Part shown: positions 1 to 6,228 of the stretch, piece by piece
Layout: the number at the start of each line of letters is the position of its first letter
Numbering within the stretch: the stretch's first letter is position 1
NCBI GenBank assembly: GCA_026398715.1
Contig: JAPLSI010000030.1
Location: 1-7,063 of the forward strand
Length of the DNA: 7,063 nt
Direction: 5' to 3'
Source of the DNA: Gammaproteobacteria bacterium
GTDB taxonomy: Bacteria; Pseudomonadota; Gammaproteobacteria; Xanthomonadales; Xanthomonadaceae
Translations under genes and position numbers: made by a program
The notes under the pieces: model-generated
Told to the model about the DNA's origin: nothing
Databases searched by the model: none
What the model saw: only the letters and a program-made list of their open reading frames with translations

Positions 1-6
1 GCTGGC

Positions 7-477
7 GTGGATCCGTGCACCGATCCCAAGCACCACGTGCACGATGCGCGCGCCTACGTGCACGCGGTCGAACAGGCCTGCGCCAGCCGCGGCCTCCGCT
101 TGACGCCCTTGCGCGCGCAGGTACTGGGCCTGGTGGCGGCAGCCGGCAAGCCGATCAAGGCCTACGACTTGCTCGACCAGATGAAATCCGAAACCGGCAG
201 CACGGCGCCGCCGACGGTTTATCGCGCGCTGGATTTCCTGCTCGAACAAGGCTTCATCCATCGCCTCGCATCGGTGAATGCCTTTGTCAGCTGCCATCAT
301 CCGCAGGTTCGGCACTCGGTGCCCTTCCTGATCTGTGACAACTGCCAGAACGCGCTTGAGCTTGAAGACGAGCGCATCTCCGACCTGCTGGACCAGCAGG
401 CCAAGGCGCTGGGCTTCACGCCGCGCGCGCAGACCCTGGAAGTGCACGGCCTGTGCGCGAGTTGTCGCGCCGCCTGA
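7..477 (+). CDS. zur: Zinc uptake regulator Zur (Fur family)
   Basis: Cytoplasmic zinc-sensing repressor that, in this family, binds AT-rich palindromes when zinc-loaded and shuts off zinc-uptake genes. The 156-residue reading has the Fur winged-helix region at about residues 22-90, with the recognition segment PPTVYRALDFLLEQGFIHRL at 68-87. Four cysteines, C110/C113 (CDNC) and C150/C153 (CASC), form the structural zinc site. H85, C96, H103 and E118 fall at the spacings of the regulatory site of E. coli Zur (H77, C88, H96, E111), so both sites look intact and the protein should sense zinc rather than iron. The start used is GTG at position 7. The frame stays open to the window edge, only six bases upstream are visible and they hold no ribosome-binding site, so the true start may lie outside. 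The residues before the winged helix include a His-rich stretch (HHVHD). The next gene is preceded by a Zur-box-like site, which supports the name. Confidence 0.9.
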   Translation: MDPCTDPKHHVHDARAYVHAVEQACASRGLRLTPLRAQVLGLVAAAGKPIKAYDLLDQMKSETGSTAPPTVYRALDFLLEQGFIHRLASVNAFVSCHHPQVRHSVPFLICDNCQNALELEDERISDLLDQQAKALGFTPRAQTLEVHGLCASCRAA

Positions 478-533
478 ACCAGGCTGAACAGAATCGGGCG
501 GATGGGACGGGCCGATTGCCCGGGTTCGAGCAA

Positions 534-548
534 TGTTATATTGTATCA
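534..548 (+). promoter_or_regulatory. Putative Zur box overlapping the MerC-gene promoter
   Basis: The 15 bases TGTTATATTGTATCA match 13 of 15 positions of the gammaproteobacterial Zur consensus as I recall it (TGTTATANTATAACA). They stand out as AT-rich in GC-rich surroundings. The site overlaps plausible -10 hexamers (TATATT at 537-542 or TATTGT at 539-544), with a weak TTGCCC -35 at 516-521, and ends 24 bases before the ATG of the MerC-domain gene. Zinc-bound Zur would therefore block RNA polymerase. The box lies between zur and this gene, both reading in the same direction, so it would control the second gene but not zur itself. The match is read from the sequence; binding is inferred. 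Confidence 0.7.
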
Positions 549-572
549 ATCCCGAACCGACCCCGGCCCCCG

Positions 573-1007
573 ATGCCCAGCCGTCCGTCCCCCAATCGAT
601 GGTACTTCTCCCGCTGGGTCGATTCGCTCGGCAGCGTGGGAGCGGTGCTGTGCGCCGTGCATTGCGCCTTGCTGCCGTTCGCGCTGGTCCTGCTGCCCGT
701 GGTCGGCCTGGGCATCCTGGCCTCGTCGGTGTTCGAAAGCGGCTTCGTGCTGTTTGCCACGGCACTGGCAGTGGCCAGCCTGTGGAACGGCTATCTCCGG
801 CATCGCGCCTATCGCGCCATGGCCATCCTGGTGCCGGGCCTGGTTGCGCTGTGGGTGGGCGTCTTCGTTCCCCAGATCCACGACTCGGCCATCGTGCATG
901 CCCTGATGATGAGCATCGGCGGCGCGCTGGTCGGGGCTGCGCACCTGGTCAACCTGCGCCTGACCGACGTGCACGTACACGACGCCAACTGCGCCCATTC
1001 CCGCTGA
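573..1007 (+). CDS. MerC-domain inner-membrane protein, probably zinc-regulated
   Basis: A 144-residue membrane protein of the MerC family, whose founding member takes up mercury in mer operons. Four hydrophobic segments lie at about residues 19-49, 53-70, 83-101 and 106-128. The family's metal motif C27-x2-H30-C31 sits in the first helix. The tail HVHDANCAHSR adds H134, H136, C140 and H142, which could form a second metal site. No mer genes are nearby. The neighbour is zur and a Zur box lies directly upstream, so a role in zinc handling at low zinc is more likely than mercury resistance; the substrate is inferred. The frame runs back to 453 inside zur, but the ATG at 573 is preferred because it follows the regulatory site and begins just before the conserved domain. 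No ribosome-binding site precedes it. It could instead move another soft metal. Confidence 0.82.
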   Translation: MPSRPSPNRWYFSRWVDSLGSVGAVLCAVHCALLPFALVLLPVVGLGILASSVFESGFVLFATALAVASLWNGYLRHRAYRAMAILVPGLVALWVGVFVPQIHDSAIVHALMMSIGGALVGAAHLVNLRLTDVHVHDANCAHSR

Positions 1008-1011
1008 TCGC

Positions 1012-1040
1012 TTGGTTGGTTTGGCTGCCGGTGATAGGCT
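1012..1040 (+). promoter_or_regulatory. Predicted promoter of the bTHX gene
   Basis: TTGGTT at 1012-1017 is separated by 17 bases from TAGGCT at 1035-1040, which is preceded by TGA and so forms an extended -10 (TGATAGGCT). Transcription would begin near 1047, giving a leader of about 29 bases that contains the ribosome-binding site. The promoter starts a few bases after the MerC-gene stop, so the ribosomal protein gene can be expressed independently of zinc control. The hexamers are seen; promoter activity is inferred. Confidence 0.5.
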
Positions 1041-1075
1041 ACGCGCCTGCAAAACACACTTCGTAAGGAATCGAC

Positions 1076-1240
1076 ATGGGCAAGGGCGATCGCAAGACGG
1101 CCAAGGGCACGCGCAATATTTCCAGCTACGGCAATGCCCGTGCGACCACGGTGAAGAAGGCAGTCACCAAGGTTGCGGCCAAGGCCAAGGCGCCTGTGGT
1201 TGCCAAGAAGGCGCCGGCGAAGAAGGCCGCCGCGAAGTAA
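1076..1240 (+). CDS. Small ribosomal subunit protein bTHX, with a basic Lys/Ala tail
   Basis: A 54-residue, very basic protein. Residues 1-22 (MGKGDRKTAKGTRNISSYGN, then AR) carry the GDRKT...KG...YGNAR signature of bTHX, a small protein that in Thermus sits in a pocket at the top of the 30S subunit head and stabilises the RNA there. Residues 23-54 are almost only Lys, Ala, Pro, Val and Thr, with KAKAP and KKAPAKKAAAK blocks. This tail resembles histone H1 tails, is absent from the roughly 26-residue Thermus protein, and is probably disordered and RNA-binding. The start is secured by TAAGGAA at 1064-1070, five bases before the ATG. A strong hairpin terminator follows 24 bases after the stop. 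The gene is monocistronic. Identity rests on the N-terminal signature; the role of the tail is unknown. Confidence 0.88.
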   Translation: MGKGDRKTAKGTRNISSYGNARATTVKKAVTKVAAKAKAPVVAKKAPAKKAAAK

Positions 1241-1264
1241 TTCGCCAGGTTTCGCCGATATTCC

Positions 1265-1288
1265 AAAGCCCCGCTCCGGCGGGGCTTT
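1265..1288. terminator. Perfect hairpin terminator shared by bTHX and hutI
   Basis: AAAGCCCCGC (1265-1274), loop TCCG, and GCGGGGCTTT (1279-1288) form a perfect 10-bp stem. On the plus strand it ends bTHX transcription in a short T run. On the minus strand it begins at the hutI stop codon (TAA at 1289-1287) and ends in TTT, so it can serve both converging genes. The U tracts are only three bases long, so efficiency may be moderate. Confidence 0.85.
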
Positions 1289-2534
1289 ATCGTTGCTGGC
1301 CGCCGATGACCATCGAGCGCAGCGGGTTGCCACCCAGCCAGTAGCTCAGTTCGGCCGGATGGCCGAGGTCCCACAGCGCCAGGTCGGCGCGCATTCCCAT
1401 GCGAAGGCAGCCGCGGTCTTCCAGCCCAAGTGCGCGCGCTGCGTTCACGGTTGCCCCGCGCAACGCCTCGGCGGGCGTCAGCCTGAAGTGGGTGCACGCC
1501 AACGACATCGCCAGTCGTAGCGATTGCACCGGCGAAGTACCGGGATTGAGGTCCGTGGACACGGCCATCGCGACACCCGCGTCCCGAAGCGACTGCACGG
1601 GCGGCAATCGGGTCTCGCGCAACACATGGAATGCGCCGGGCAGCAACACGGCGACCGTGCCGTTCGAGGCCATCGCCTGCACCGCATTGGCGTTGCTGTA
1701 TTCCAGATGGTCCGCCGACAGGCCGTTGAATTCCGCCACCAGCGCCGCACCGTCCAGGTCGCTCAATTGGTCCGCGTGCAATTTCACCGGCAGGCCGAGT
1801 GCGCGCGCTTCCTCGAAAACCACGCGCATCTGGTCGGGGCTGAAGCCGATGCCCTCGCAGAATCCGTCCACCGCATCCACCAGGCCCAGGCCGTGCAGCT
1901 CGCGCAACCAGAAGCAGCAGGCGCCGATGTAGGCATCGGCATCGTCGGCAAATTCCGGCGGCAGGGCGTGCGCACCCAGGAAGGTGGTACGCACGGTGAT
2001 GCCGAGTTCTGCGCCGATCCGGCGCGCGACGCGCAGCATCTTCGTCTCGTTTTCCAGGTCCAGGCCGTAACCGGACTTGATCTCGATCGTTGCCACGCCG
2101 TCTGCCAGCAGGGCTTCGGCCCGCGCCAGGGATTGTTCGAACAATTCATCCTCGGTCGCGGCGCGGGTGTCGCGCAACGTTGACAGGATCCCGCCACCGG
2201 CACGGGCGATTTCCTCGTAACTGGCGCCCTGCAGTCGCTGCTCGAATTCGCGGGCGCGATTGCCGGCGAACACCAGGTGTGTGTGGCAGTCGATGAGTGC
2301 CGGCGTGACCAGCACGCCGTGCGCGCGCCGCACCGATGTCGCCAGCGATTGGGTCGACCCGGGAAGATCGCTTTCGCGGCCGACGAAGGCCAGCACGCCG
2401 TCTTTCCACGCGATCGCGCCGTCGTCGATGCAGCCGTAGCCATCAGCGCTGTCGCTTTCCATCGTCACCAGCCGGCAATCGAACAGCAGGCCGTCCCAGC
2501 GCGGTGCATTCCTTGGATCGGGCGGGGTGCTCAT
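1287..2534 (-). CDS. hutI: Imidazolonepropionase
   Basis: Third enzyme of histidine degradation: it hydrolyses 4-imidazolone-5-propanoate to N-formimino-L-glutamate in the cytoplasm. The 415 residues match the usual family length. As a metal-dependent amidohydrolase it shows H84 and H86 in [17 protein letters not shown], the substrate loop [13 protein letters not shown] at 153-165, H189 in FLGAH, metal ligand H253 in HADQLSD, H276 in ADHLE, and D328 in [10 protein letters not shown]. All expected catalytic positions are present. The beta-sandwich parts at residues 10-80 and 375-415 ([20 protein letters not shown]) are intact. The start lies 12 bases after the stop of the CoA-transferase gene, so the two are probably co-transcribed. 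No ribosome-binding site is visible; TACGAT sits six bases before the ATG. Its product is the substrate of the divergently coded HutF. Confidence 0.97.
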   Translation of the reverse strand: MSTPPDPRNAPRWDGLLFDCRLVTMESDSADGYGCIDDGAIAWKDGVLAFVGRESDLPGSTQSLATSVRRAHGVLVTPALIDCHTHLVFAGNRAREFEQRLQGASYEEIARAGGGILSTLRDTRAATEDELFEQSLARAEALLADGVATIEIKSGYGLDLENETKMLRVARRIGAELGITVRTTFLGAHALPPEFADDADAYIGACCFWLRELHGLGLVDAVDGFCEGIGFSPDQMRVVFEEARALGLPVKLHADQLSDLDGAALVAEFNGLSADHLEYSNANAVQAMASNGTVAVLLPGAFHVLRETRLPPVQSLRDAGVAMAVSTDLNPGTSPVQSLRLAMSLACTHFRLTPAEALRGATVNAARALGLEDRGCLRMGMRADLALWDLGHPAELSYWLGGNPLRSMVIGGQQR

Positions 2535-2546
2535 CGCGACATCGTA

Positions 2547-3707
2547 CTAACGAATGGCGCCGGCGGCGCGCAGGGCGTCGGGATCGCAGCCCACGCGACG
2601 CACGATCTCATCACTGTGTTCGCCCAGCTTCGGCGGCGGCTGGCGGTAGTCCACGGGGGTGGCGGACAGGTGCAGCGGGCTCGCGACCATCGGTACACCG
2701 CCCAGGGTCATCGTCATTCCGCGCGCCTGGGCAAGTGGCGAGTGCAGTGCCTGCGAGACGGAGTGGATGGGTGCAGCCGGTACGCCCGCCGCGGTAAACA
2801 GGTCAAGCCAATGCTGCAAGGGCTTCTGCGCAAAGATGTTTGCGAGCGATCCACATAGCGCAATACGGTTTCGCACGCGTGCGGCGTTGTCGCGGTAGTC
2901 CGGATCTTCCGCCCACCCGGGACGCGCCAGGGCATCGCAGGCCAGGCGCCAAAGTTTTTCGCTCGCGACCGCCAGCACGAATTCGCCGTCGCTTGCTGGG
3001 AAGGCCTGGTAGGGCACGATGCTGGCGTGCGAATTTCCGTAGCGAGGCGCGTCCTCGCCAGTGAACAGGACATTGCTGCCGACATTGACCAGCCAGCTCA
3101 GTTGCGTGTCGAACAGCGACACGTCTATCTGTTGCCCCTGGCCGGTGGCGTCGCGGTGGCGCAAGGCGGCCAGGATGGCGATGGCGGCGTTCTGCCCCGT
3201 CGCCAGGTCGGCGATTGCAATCCCGACCTTTTGCGGTTCGCCCTCGGCGGGACCGGTGATGGACATCAGCCCCGATTCGGCCTGCACGACGAAATCGTAG
3301 CCGGGGCGAAGGGCGTCGGGACCTGTTCGGCCATAGCCGGAGATCGAGCAATACACCAGCCGCGGGTTGATCACCGACAGTTCGGCGTAGCCAAGACCCA
3401 ACGCTTCAGCCGTGCCCGTCCGGTAATTCTCGATCACGACATCCGCCTGCCGCACCAGTGCGTCCACCAGCGGTCGCGCCTGAGGATTGCGCAGGTCTAG
3501 CGCCAGCGATTTCTTGTTCCGGTTGCAGCAGGCGAAATACGCCGACAGGCCGTCCTTGAAGGGCGGGCCCAGGCCGCGCGTCTCGTCGCCGCCAAAGCCT
3601 TCGATCTTCAGCACCTCGGCGCCCAGGTCGGCCAGCATCATTCCGCACCAGGGGCCGGCCAGTACGCGCGAGAACTCGAGGACGACCAGGCCGGAAAGGG
3701 AATGCAT
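2547..3707 (-). CDS. Class III (CaiB/BaiF, Frc-type) CoA-transferase
   Basis: Moves coenzyme A between carboxylic acids in the cytoplasm. The 386-residue protein has the usual family plan: N-terminal LSGLVVLEFSRVLAGPWCG (4-22) and LGAEVLKIE (28-36), RNKKSLALDL (63-72), ADVVIENYRTGTAEALGLGY (88-107), and YDFVVQAESGLMSITG (137-152). D167 in IAIADLATG is the expected catalytic aspartate that carries the acyl-anhydride intermediate. The C-terminal part contains GVPAAPI (308-314) and LGEHSDEIV (361-369). The substrate cannot be read from sequence; relatives act on formate/oxalate, carnitine, glutarate, succinate or mesaconate. It is first in a predicted operon with hutI and diverges from hutF, so a dicarboxylate or glutamate-related substrate is tempting, but this is inference. 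No ribosome-binding site precedes the ATG; a TACAAT -10 lies seven bases upstream. Confidence 0.92.
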   Translation of the reverse strand: MHSLSGLVVLEFSRVLAGPWCGMMLADLGAEVLKIEGFGGDETRGLGPPFKDGLSAYFACCNRNKKSLALDLRNPQARPLVDALVRQADVVIENYRTGTAEALGLGYAELSVINPRLVYCSISGYGRTGPDALRPGYDFVVQAESGLMSITGPAEGEPQKVGIAIADLATGQNAAIAILAALRHRDATGQGQQIDVSLFDTQLSWLVNVGSNVLFTGEDAPRYGNSHASIVPYQAFPASDGEFVLAVASEKLWRLACDALARPGWAEDPDYRDNAARVRNRIALCGSLANIFAQKPLQHWLDLFTAAGVPAAPIHSVSQALHSPLAQARGMTMTLGGVPMVASPLHLSATPVDYRQPPPKLGEHSDEIVRRVGCDPDALRAAGAIR

Positions 3708-3745
3708 GGGCGCGATTGTATGCGGCCCGGGTTTAGAATTCGCCC
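3708..3745. promoter_or_regulatory. Divergent, probably leaderless promoter pair for the CoA-transferase/hutI operon and hutF
   Basis: The 38 bases between the two start codons hold two -10 elements facing outward. On the plus strand TAGAAT (3734-3739) lies six bases before the hutF ATG. On the minus strand TACAAT (3720-3715) lies seven bases before the CoA-transferase ATG. Such spacing puts transcription starts at or next to the start codons. Neither gene has a ribosome-binding site, and both starts are preceded by CGCCC or GCGCCC. No good -35 is visible on either strand; each -35 zone would overlap the other promoter, so the two may compete or share one regulator. The element positions are seen; leaderless transcription is inferred. 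Confidence 0.6.
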
Positions 3746-4969
3746 ATGAGTCCGCTTTCCCTGCCAGGTATCCCGAACATCCACTCCCATTCCTTCCAGC
3801 GCGCGATGGCGGGGATGGCCGAGCGCGGATCGGACCGCGCGGACAGTTTCTGGACCTGGCGTGAGCTGATGTACCGGTTTGCCGGCCGGCTGACGCCGGA
3901 ATCGTTGCACGACATCAGCGCGCAATTGTTCGTCGAGATGCTGCAGGCCGGCTATACCAGCACCTGCGAATTCCACTACCTGCACCACCAGGCCGATGGC
4001 CAGCCCTACGACGATCCCGCCGCGATGTCCCTGGCGATCATCGGCGCTGCGCGGGAGACGGGAATCCGCCTGACGCTGCTGCCGGTGCTTTACATGACCG
4101 GTGGATTCGATGGACGCGCGCTGTCCGACCGCCAGCAGCGATTCGGCCACGACGTGGACGCCTACCTGTCATTGCTCGATTCCCTGGCTGCGCAGGAAGA
4201 TCCGATGCTGAGGGTGGGTATCGCCTTGCACAGCCTGCGCGCAGTGCCCGCCGATGCGATGCGCGAGGTGCTCGCCGCGCCGCAGGCGGGGGCACAACGT
4301 CCCATCCACATCCATATCTCGGAACAAACCGCTGAAGTCGAGGAATGCATCGCCGCGCGCGGCGCACGTCCCGTGGAGTGGTTGCTGGCCAATGCTGCGG
4401 TGGACGAGGCGTGGACGCTGGTGCATGCCACGCACGTCCAGGAGTCGGAGCTGGCCGGCATCGCTGCCAGCAAGGCCGTGGTCGCGCTGTGCCCGACCAC
4501 CGAGGCGAACCTGGGCGACGGCGTGTTCCCGCTTCGCGATTTCATCGCGCGCGGCGGTCGCATCGGCATTGGATCGGATTCCAACGTGTCGGTATCGCCG
4601 GTCGAGGAACTGCGTTGGCTGGAATACGGACAACGACTGGTTTCCCGGCAGCGCAATATCGCGGCGACCCGTGAATTGCCAAGCAGCGGCGAAAGCCTGG
4701 TGATGCGCGCCGTCGCCGGCGGCCGCCAGTCCAACGGCCAGGGCGCGCAGGAAGACGACCTGCTGGTGCTGGATGAAAACTCGGCTTCGATGTGCGGCGT
4801 GTCGGCGTCGGACCTGCACGACCGCTTCGTGTTCGCCGGAAACAGCAATCCGGTCAAGGATGTCCATGTGCAGGGCAGGCGGGTCGTCGAATCCGGTCGC
4901 CATGTCCACGGTGAACGGATCCACCGGCGGTTCCGGGAGTCGATGCGCGGGCTGATCAGCGACGGCTGA
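3746..4969 (+). CDS. hutF: Formimidoylglutamate deiminase, short at the N terminus
   Basis: Converts N-formimino-L-glutamate to N-formyl-L-glutamate and ammonia, the branch of histidine degradation completed by HutG. The 407 residues have the HutF signatures: LPGIPNIHSHSFQRAMAGMAE (6-26) with metal ligands H13 and H15, SFWTWRELMYR (34-44), GYTSTCEFHYLHH (69-81), RPIHIHISEQ (185-194), LVHATHV (225-231), TTEANLGDGVFP (251-262), and IGSDSNVSVSPVEELRWLEYGQRL (275-298) with metal ligand D278. Pseudomonas HutF is about 450 residues; here the first 40-45 residues, part of the beta-sandwich domain, are missing. An in-frame TAG at 3734-3736 rules out a longer reading. The usual G-x3-G-x2-AD segment is reduced to SNGQGAQEDDLLVLD, and the usual SDSH reads SDSN (N280). 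The barrel looks complete and active, but the fold is trimmed. No ribosome-binding site precedes the ATG. Confidence 0.93.
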   Translation: MSPLSLPGIPNIHSHSFQRAMAGMAERGSDRADSFWTWRELMYRFAGRLTPESLHDISAQLFVEMLQAGYTSTCEFHYLHHQADGQPYDDPAAMSLAIIGAARETGIRLTLLPVLYMTGGFDGRALSDRQQRFGHDVDAYLSLLDSLAAQEDPMLRVGIALHSLRAVPADAMREVLAAPQAGAQRPIHIHISEQTAEVEECIAARGARPVEWLLANAAVDEAWTLVHATHVQESELAGIAASKAVVALCPTTEANLGDGVFPLRDFIARGGRIGIGSDSNVSVSPVEELRWLEYGQRLVSRQRNIAATRELPSSGESLVMRAVAGGRQSNGQGAQEDDLLVLDENSASMCGVSASDLHDRFVFAGNSNPVKDVHVQGRRVVESGRHVHGERIHRRFRESMRGLISDG

Positions 4970-5011
4970 CCCGGACGCGGCAACTGCGTCGCGGATGATG
5001 CGGCGTGGGCG

Positions 5012-6175
5012 TCAGCGGCGCAGGAGTTGGTTCGCGGCGGCGACGATGTCGCTGAACACGCCGGCTGCGGTGATTTCCGCGCCCGCGCCCTTGCCGCCCA
5101 GCGCCAGCGGCGTTGCCGACTGCAGGTCGGTATGCACCAGCACCAGGTTTTCGCCGGGTTTGAGTTGCGCGAAGGGCGAGGATTCCGGCAAGGACTGGAT
5201 TCCAACGCGACCGCCAGCCGAATCCACTTGCGCAACCACTACCAGGCGTTCGCCGCGGTCGAGTGCACTGGTCACCCGCGCGTGCCAGCGCGCATCCTGC
5301 GCACGAAGCCGCGCCCGAAGATTCTCCGATGCGTTGTCGACGCCATCGACTTCCTCCACCAGTGACTCGATGCGCACGGCATCGAGTTCAAGGGCAAAGC
5401 CCGCCTCGCGCCCCAGCACGAGCAATTTGCGCGCAAGGTCTTGCGCACGCAGGTCCTCGAAGGGATCGGGCTCGGTCAGTCCCAGCGCGCCGGCCTCGGC
5501 CACGGCGTCTGAAAACGCGCAGCCCTCGTGCAGTCGATGCAGGATGTGGCTGAGCGATCCCGACAGAACGCCTTGCAGCGAGCGGATGGTCTCGCCCCTG
5601 AGCCGCACGTCGCGAATCGGCCCCAGCACGGGGATGGCGGCGCCCACGGTGGTTTCGTAGCGATACGGCGCGCCATGCCGACGGGCGAGGCGCTGCAGTT
5701 CGTGGAAGTGCGACAGGCTGCGCGCGTTGGCCCGCTTGTTTGCGCCCACCACGCCGACACCGCCGGAAAGCAGGCGCGGGTACCAGTCGGCCACTTCGTC
5801 ACTTGCCGTGCAGTCGATGAAAACCGCCGGTGCCGCGCCCGGCTGGGTCAGCCGCGAAAAAAGCAATTCCAGGTCGTTTTCCCGGCGCGGCTGCAGGTCG
5901 TGTTCGAAATTTTCCAGTTGCAGGCCCTGAAGGTCGTGCGCGAATCCGCGCCGGTCGAAGGCGGCGACCAGCGTGTAATCCACGCCCGTATGTTCGCGCA
6001 GCCATGCCCGCCGCCGATCCAGCTGCCGTCGGAGCGCGCTGCCGACCTGGCCGCGGGCGCCGACCAGCACCAGGTCGATGCGCGACACGGACTCGCCGGG
6101 CGCGGCGAACACCGCCGGAAAAGCGGGTCGGTCGCTTCGGGGCGCGCTGGCGCCGGGATGCAGGGCAACACTCAC
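5012..6175 (-). CDS. Stand-alone homoserine dehydrogenase (ThrA C-terminal type)
   Basis: Reduces aspartate semialdehyde to homoserine with NAD(P)H, the branch point towards methionine and threonine. With the GTG start at 6175 it has 387 residues: a nucleotide-binding fold at about 33-150 with GARGQVG (39-45), GANKRA (144-149, with N146 and K147), and the homoserine dehydrogenase domain at about 175-375 with GSLSHILHRLHEG, LGLTEPDPFEDLRAQDLARK (E235, D237, catalytic-type K250) and GAGAEITAAGVFSDI (363-377). It aligns with the second half of E. coli ThrA but has no aspartokinase half and no ACT domain, so feedback control by threonine is not evident. GTG is chosen because AGAGGA (6188-6183) stands seven bases upstream. 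An in-frame ATG at 6220 would add 15 residues, but it lies in a hairpin loop and its own GAAGG is only three bases away. It has its own promoter downstream of the transporter gene. Confidence 0.93.
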   Translation of the reverse strand: MSVALHPGASAPRSDRPAFPAVFAAPGESVSRIDLVLVGARGQVGSALRRQLDRRRAWLREHTGVDYTLVAAFDRRGFAHDLQGLQLENFEHDLQPRRENDLELLFSRLTQPGAAPAVFIDCTASDEVADWYPRLLSGGVGVVGANKRANARSLSHFHELQRLARRHGAPYRYETTVGAAIPVLGPIRDVRLRGETIRSLQGVLSGSLSHILHRLHEGCAFSDAVAEAGALGLTEPDPFEDLRAQDLARKLLVLGREAGFALELDAVRIESLVEEVDGVDNASENLRARLRAQDARWHARVTSALDRGERLVVVAQVDSAGGRVGIQSLPESSPFAQLKPGENLVLVHTDLQSATPLALGGKGAGAEITAAGVFSDIVAAANQLLRR

Positions 6176-6182
6176 TGGGGAT

Positions 6183-6188
6183 TCCTCT
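6183..6188 (-). promoter_or_regulatory. Ribosome-binding site deciding the homoserine dehydrogenase start
   Basis: AGAGGA on the minus strand, seven bases before the GTG at 6175. It is the best-spaced site for this gene and argues for the 387-residue form over the 402-residue form that would begin with ATG at 6220. Confidence 0.6.
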
Positions 6189-6210
6189 GGGCCGGGATGG
6201 GCGACGCGAG

Positions 6211-6228
6211 GAAGGTACATATACCTTC
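6211..6228. repeat. Perfect inverted repeat at the 5' end of the homoserine dehydrogenase transcript
   Basis: GAAGGTA (6211-6217) and TACCTTC (6222-6228) form exact 7-bp arms around CATA. In DNA this could be an operator just downstream of the promoter. In RNA it would be a 7-bp hairpin with a four-base loop about six bases from the predicted transcription start. The alternative ATG (6220-6218) begins in the loop, and the GAAGG that could serve it lies in the arm. A self-complementary 8-mer, ATCGCGAT (6229-6236), adjoins it. The symmetry is seen; function is inferred. Confidence 0.6.

Noticed and set aside
453..572. Longer MerC-protein reading starting inside zur
   Set aside because: The extra 40 residues are low-complexity, and the start would lie upstream of the Zur box and promoter.
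1524..2183. Long plus-strand open frames across hutI, the CoA-transferase and the homoserine dehydrogenase gene
   Set aside because: They are antisense shadows of well-conserved genes in GC-rich DNA, with no recognisable domains.
2535..2546. TACGAT six bases before the hutI ATG as an internal leaderless promoter
   Set aside because: It matches the -10 consensus at only four of six positions, has no -35, and lies in a tight operon junction; possible but unsupported.
3715..3722. TTGTATG in the divergent gap as a HutC operator half-site
   Set aside because: The second half of the HutC palindrome is absent, and the bases are better explained by the minus-strand TACAAT -10 element.
4974..4990. 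GACGC...GCGTC as a terminator between hutF and the homoserine dehydrogenase gene
   Set aside because: The stem is only five base pairs with a seven-base loop and no T run on either strand; such repeats are common by chance in GC-rich DNA.
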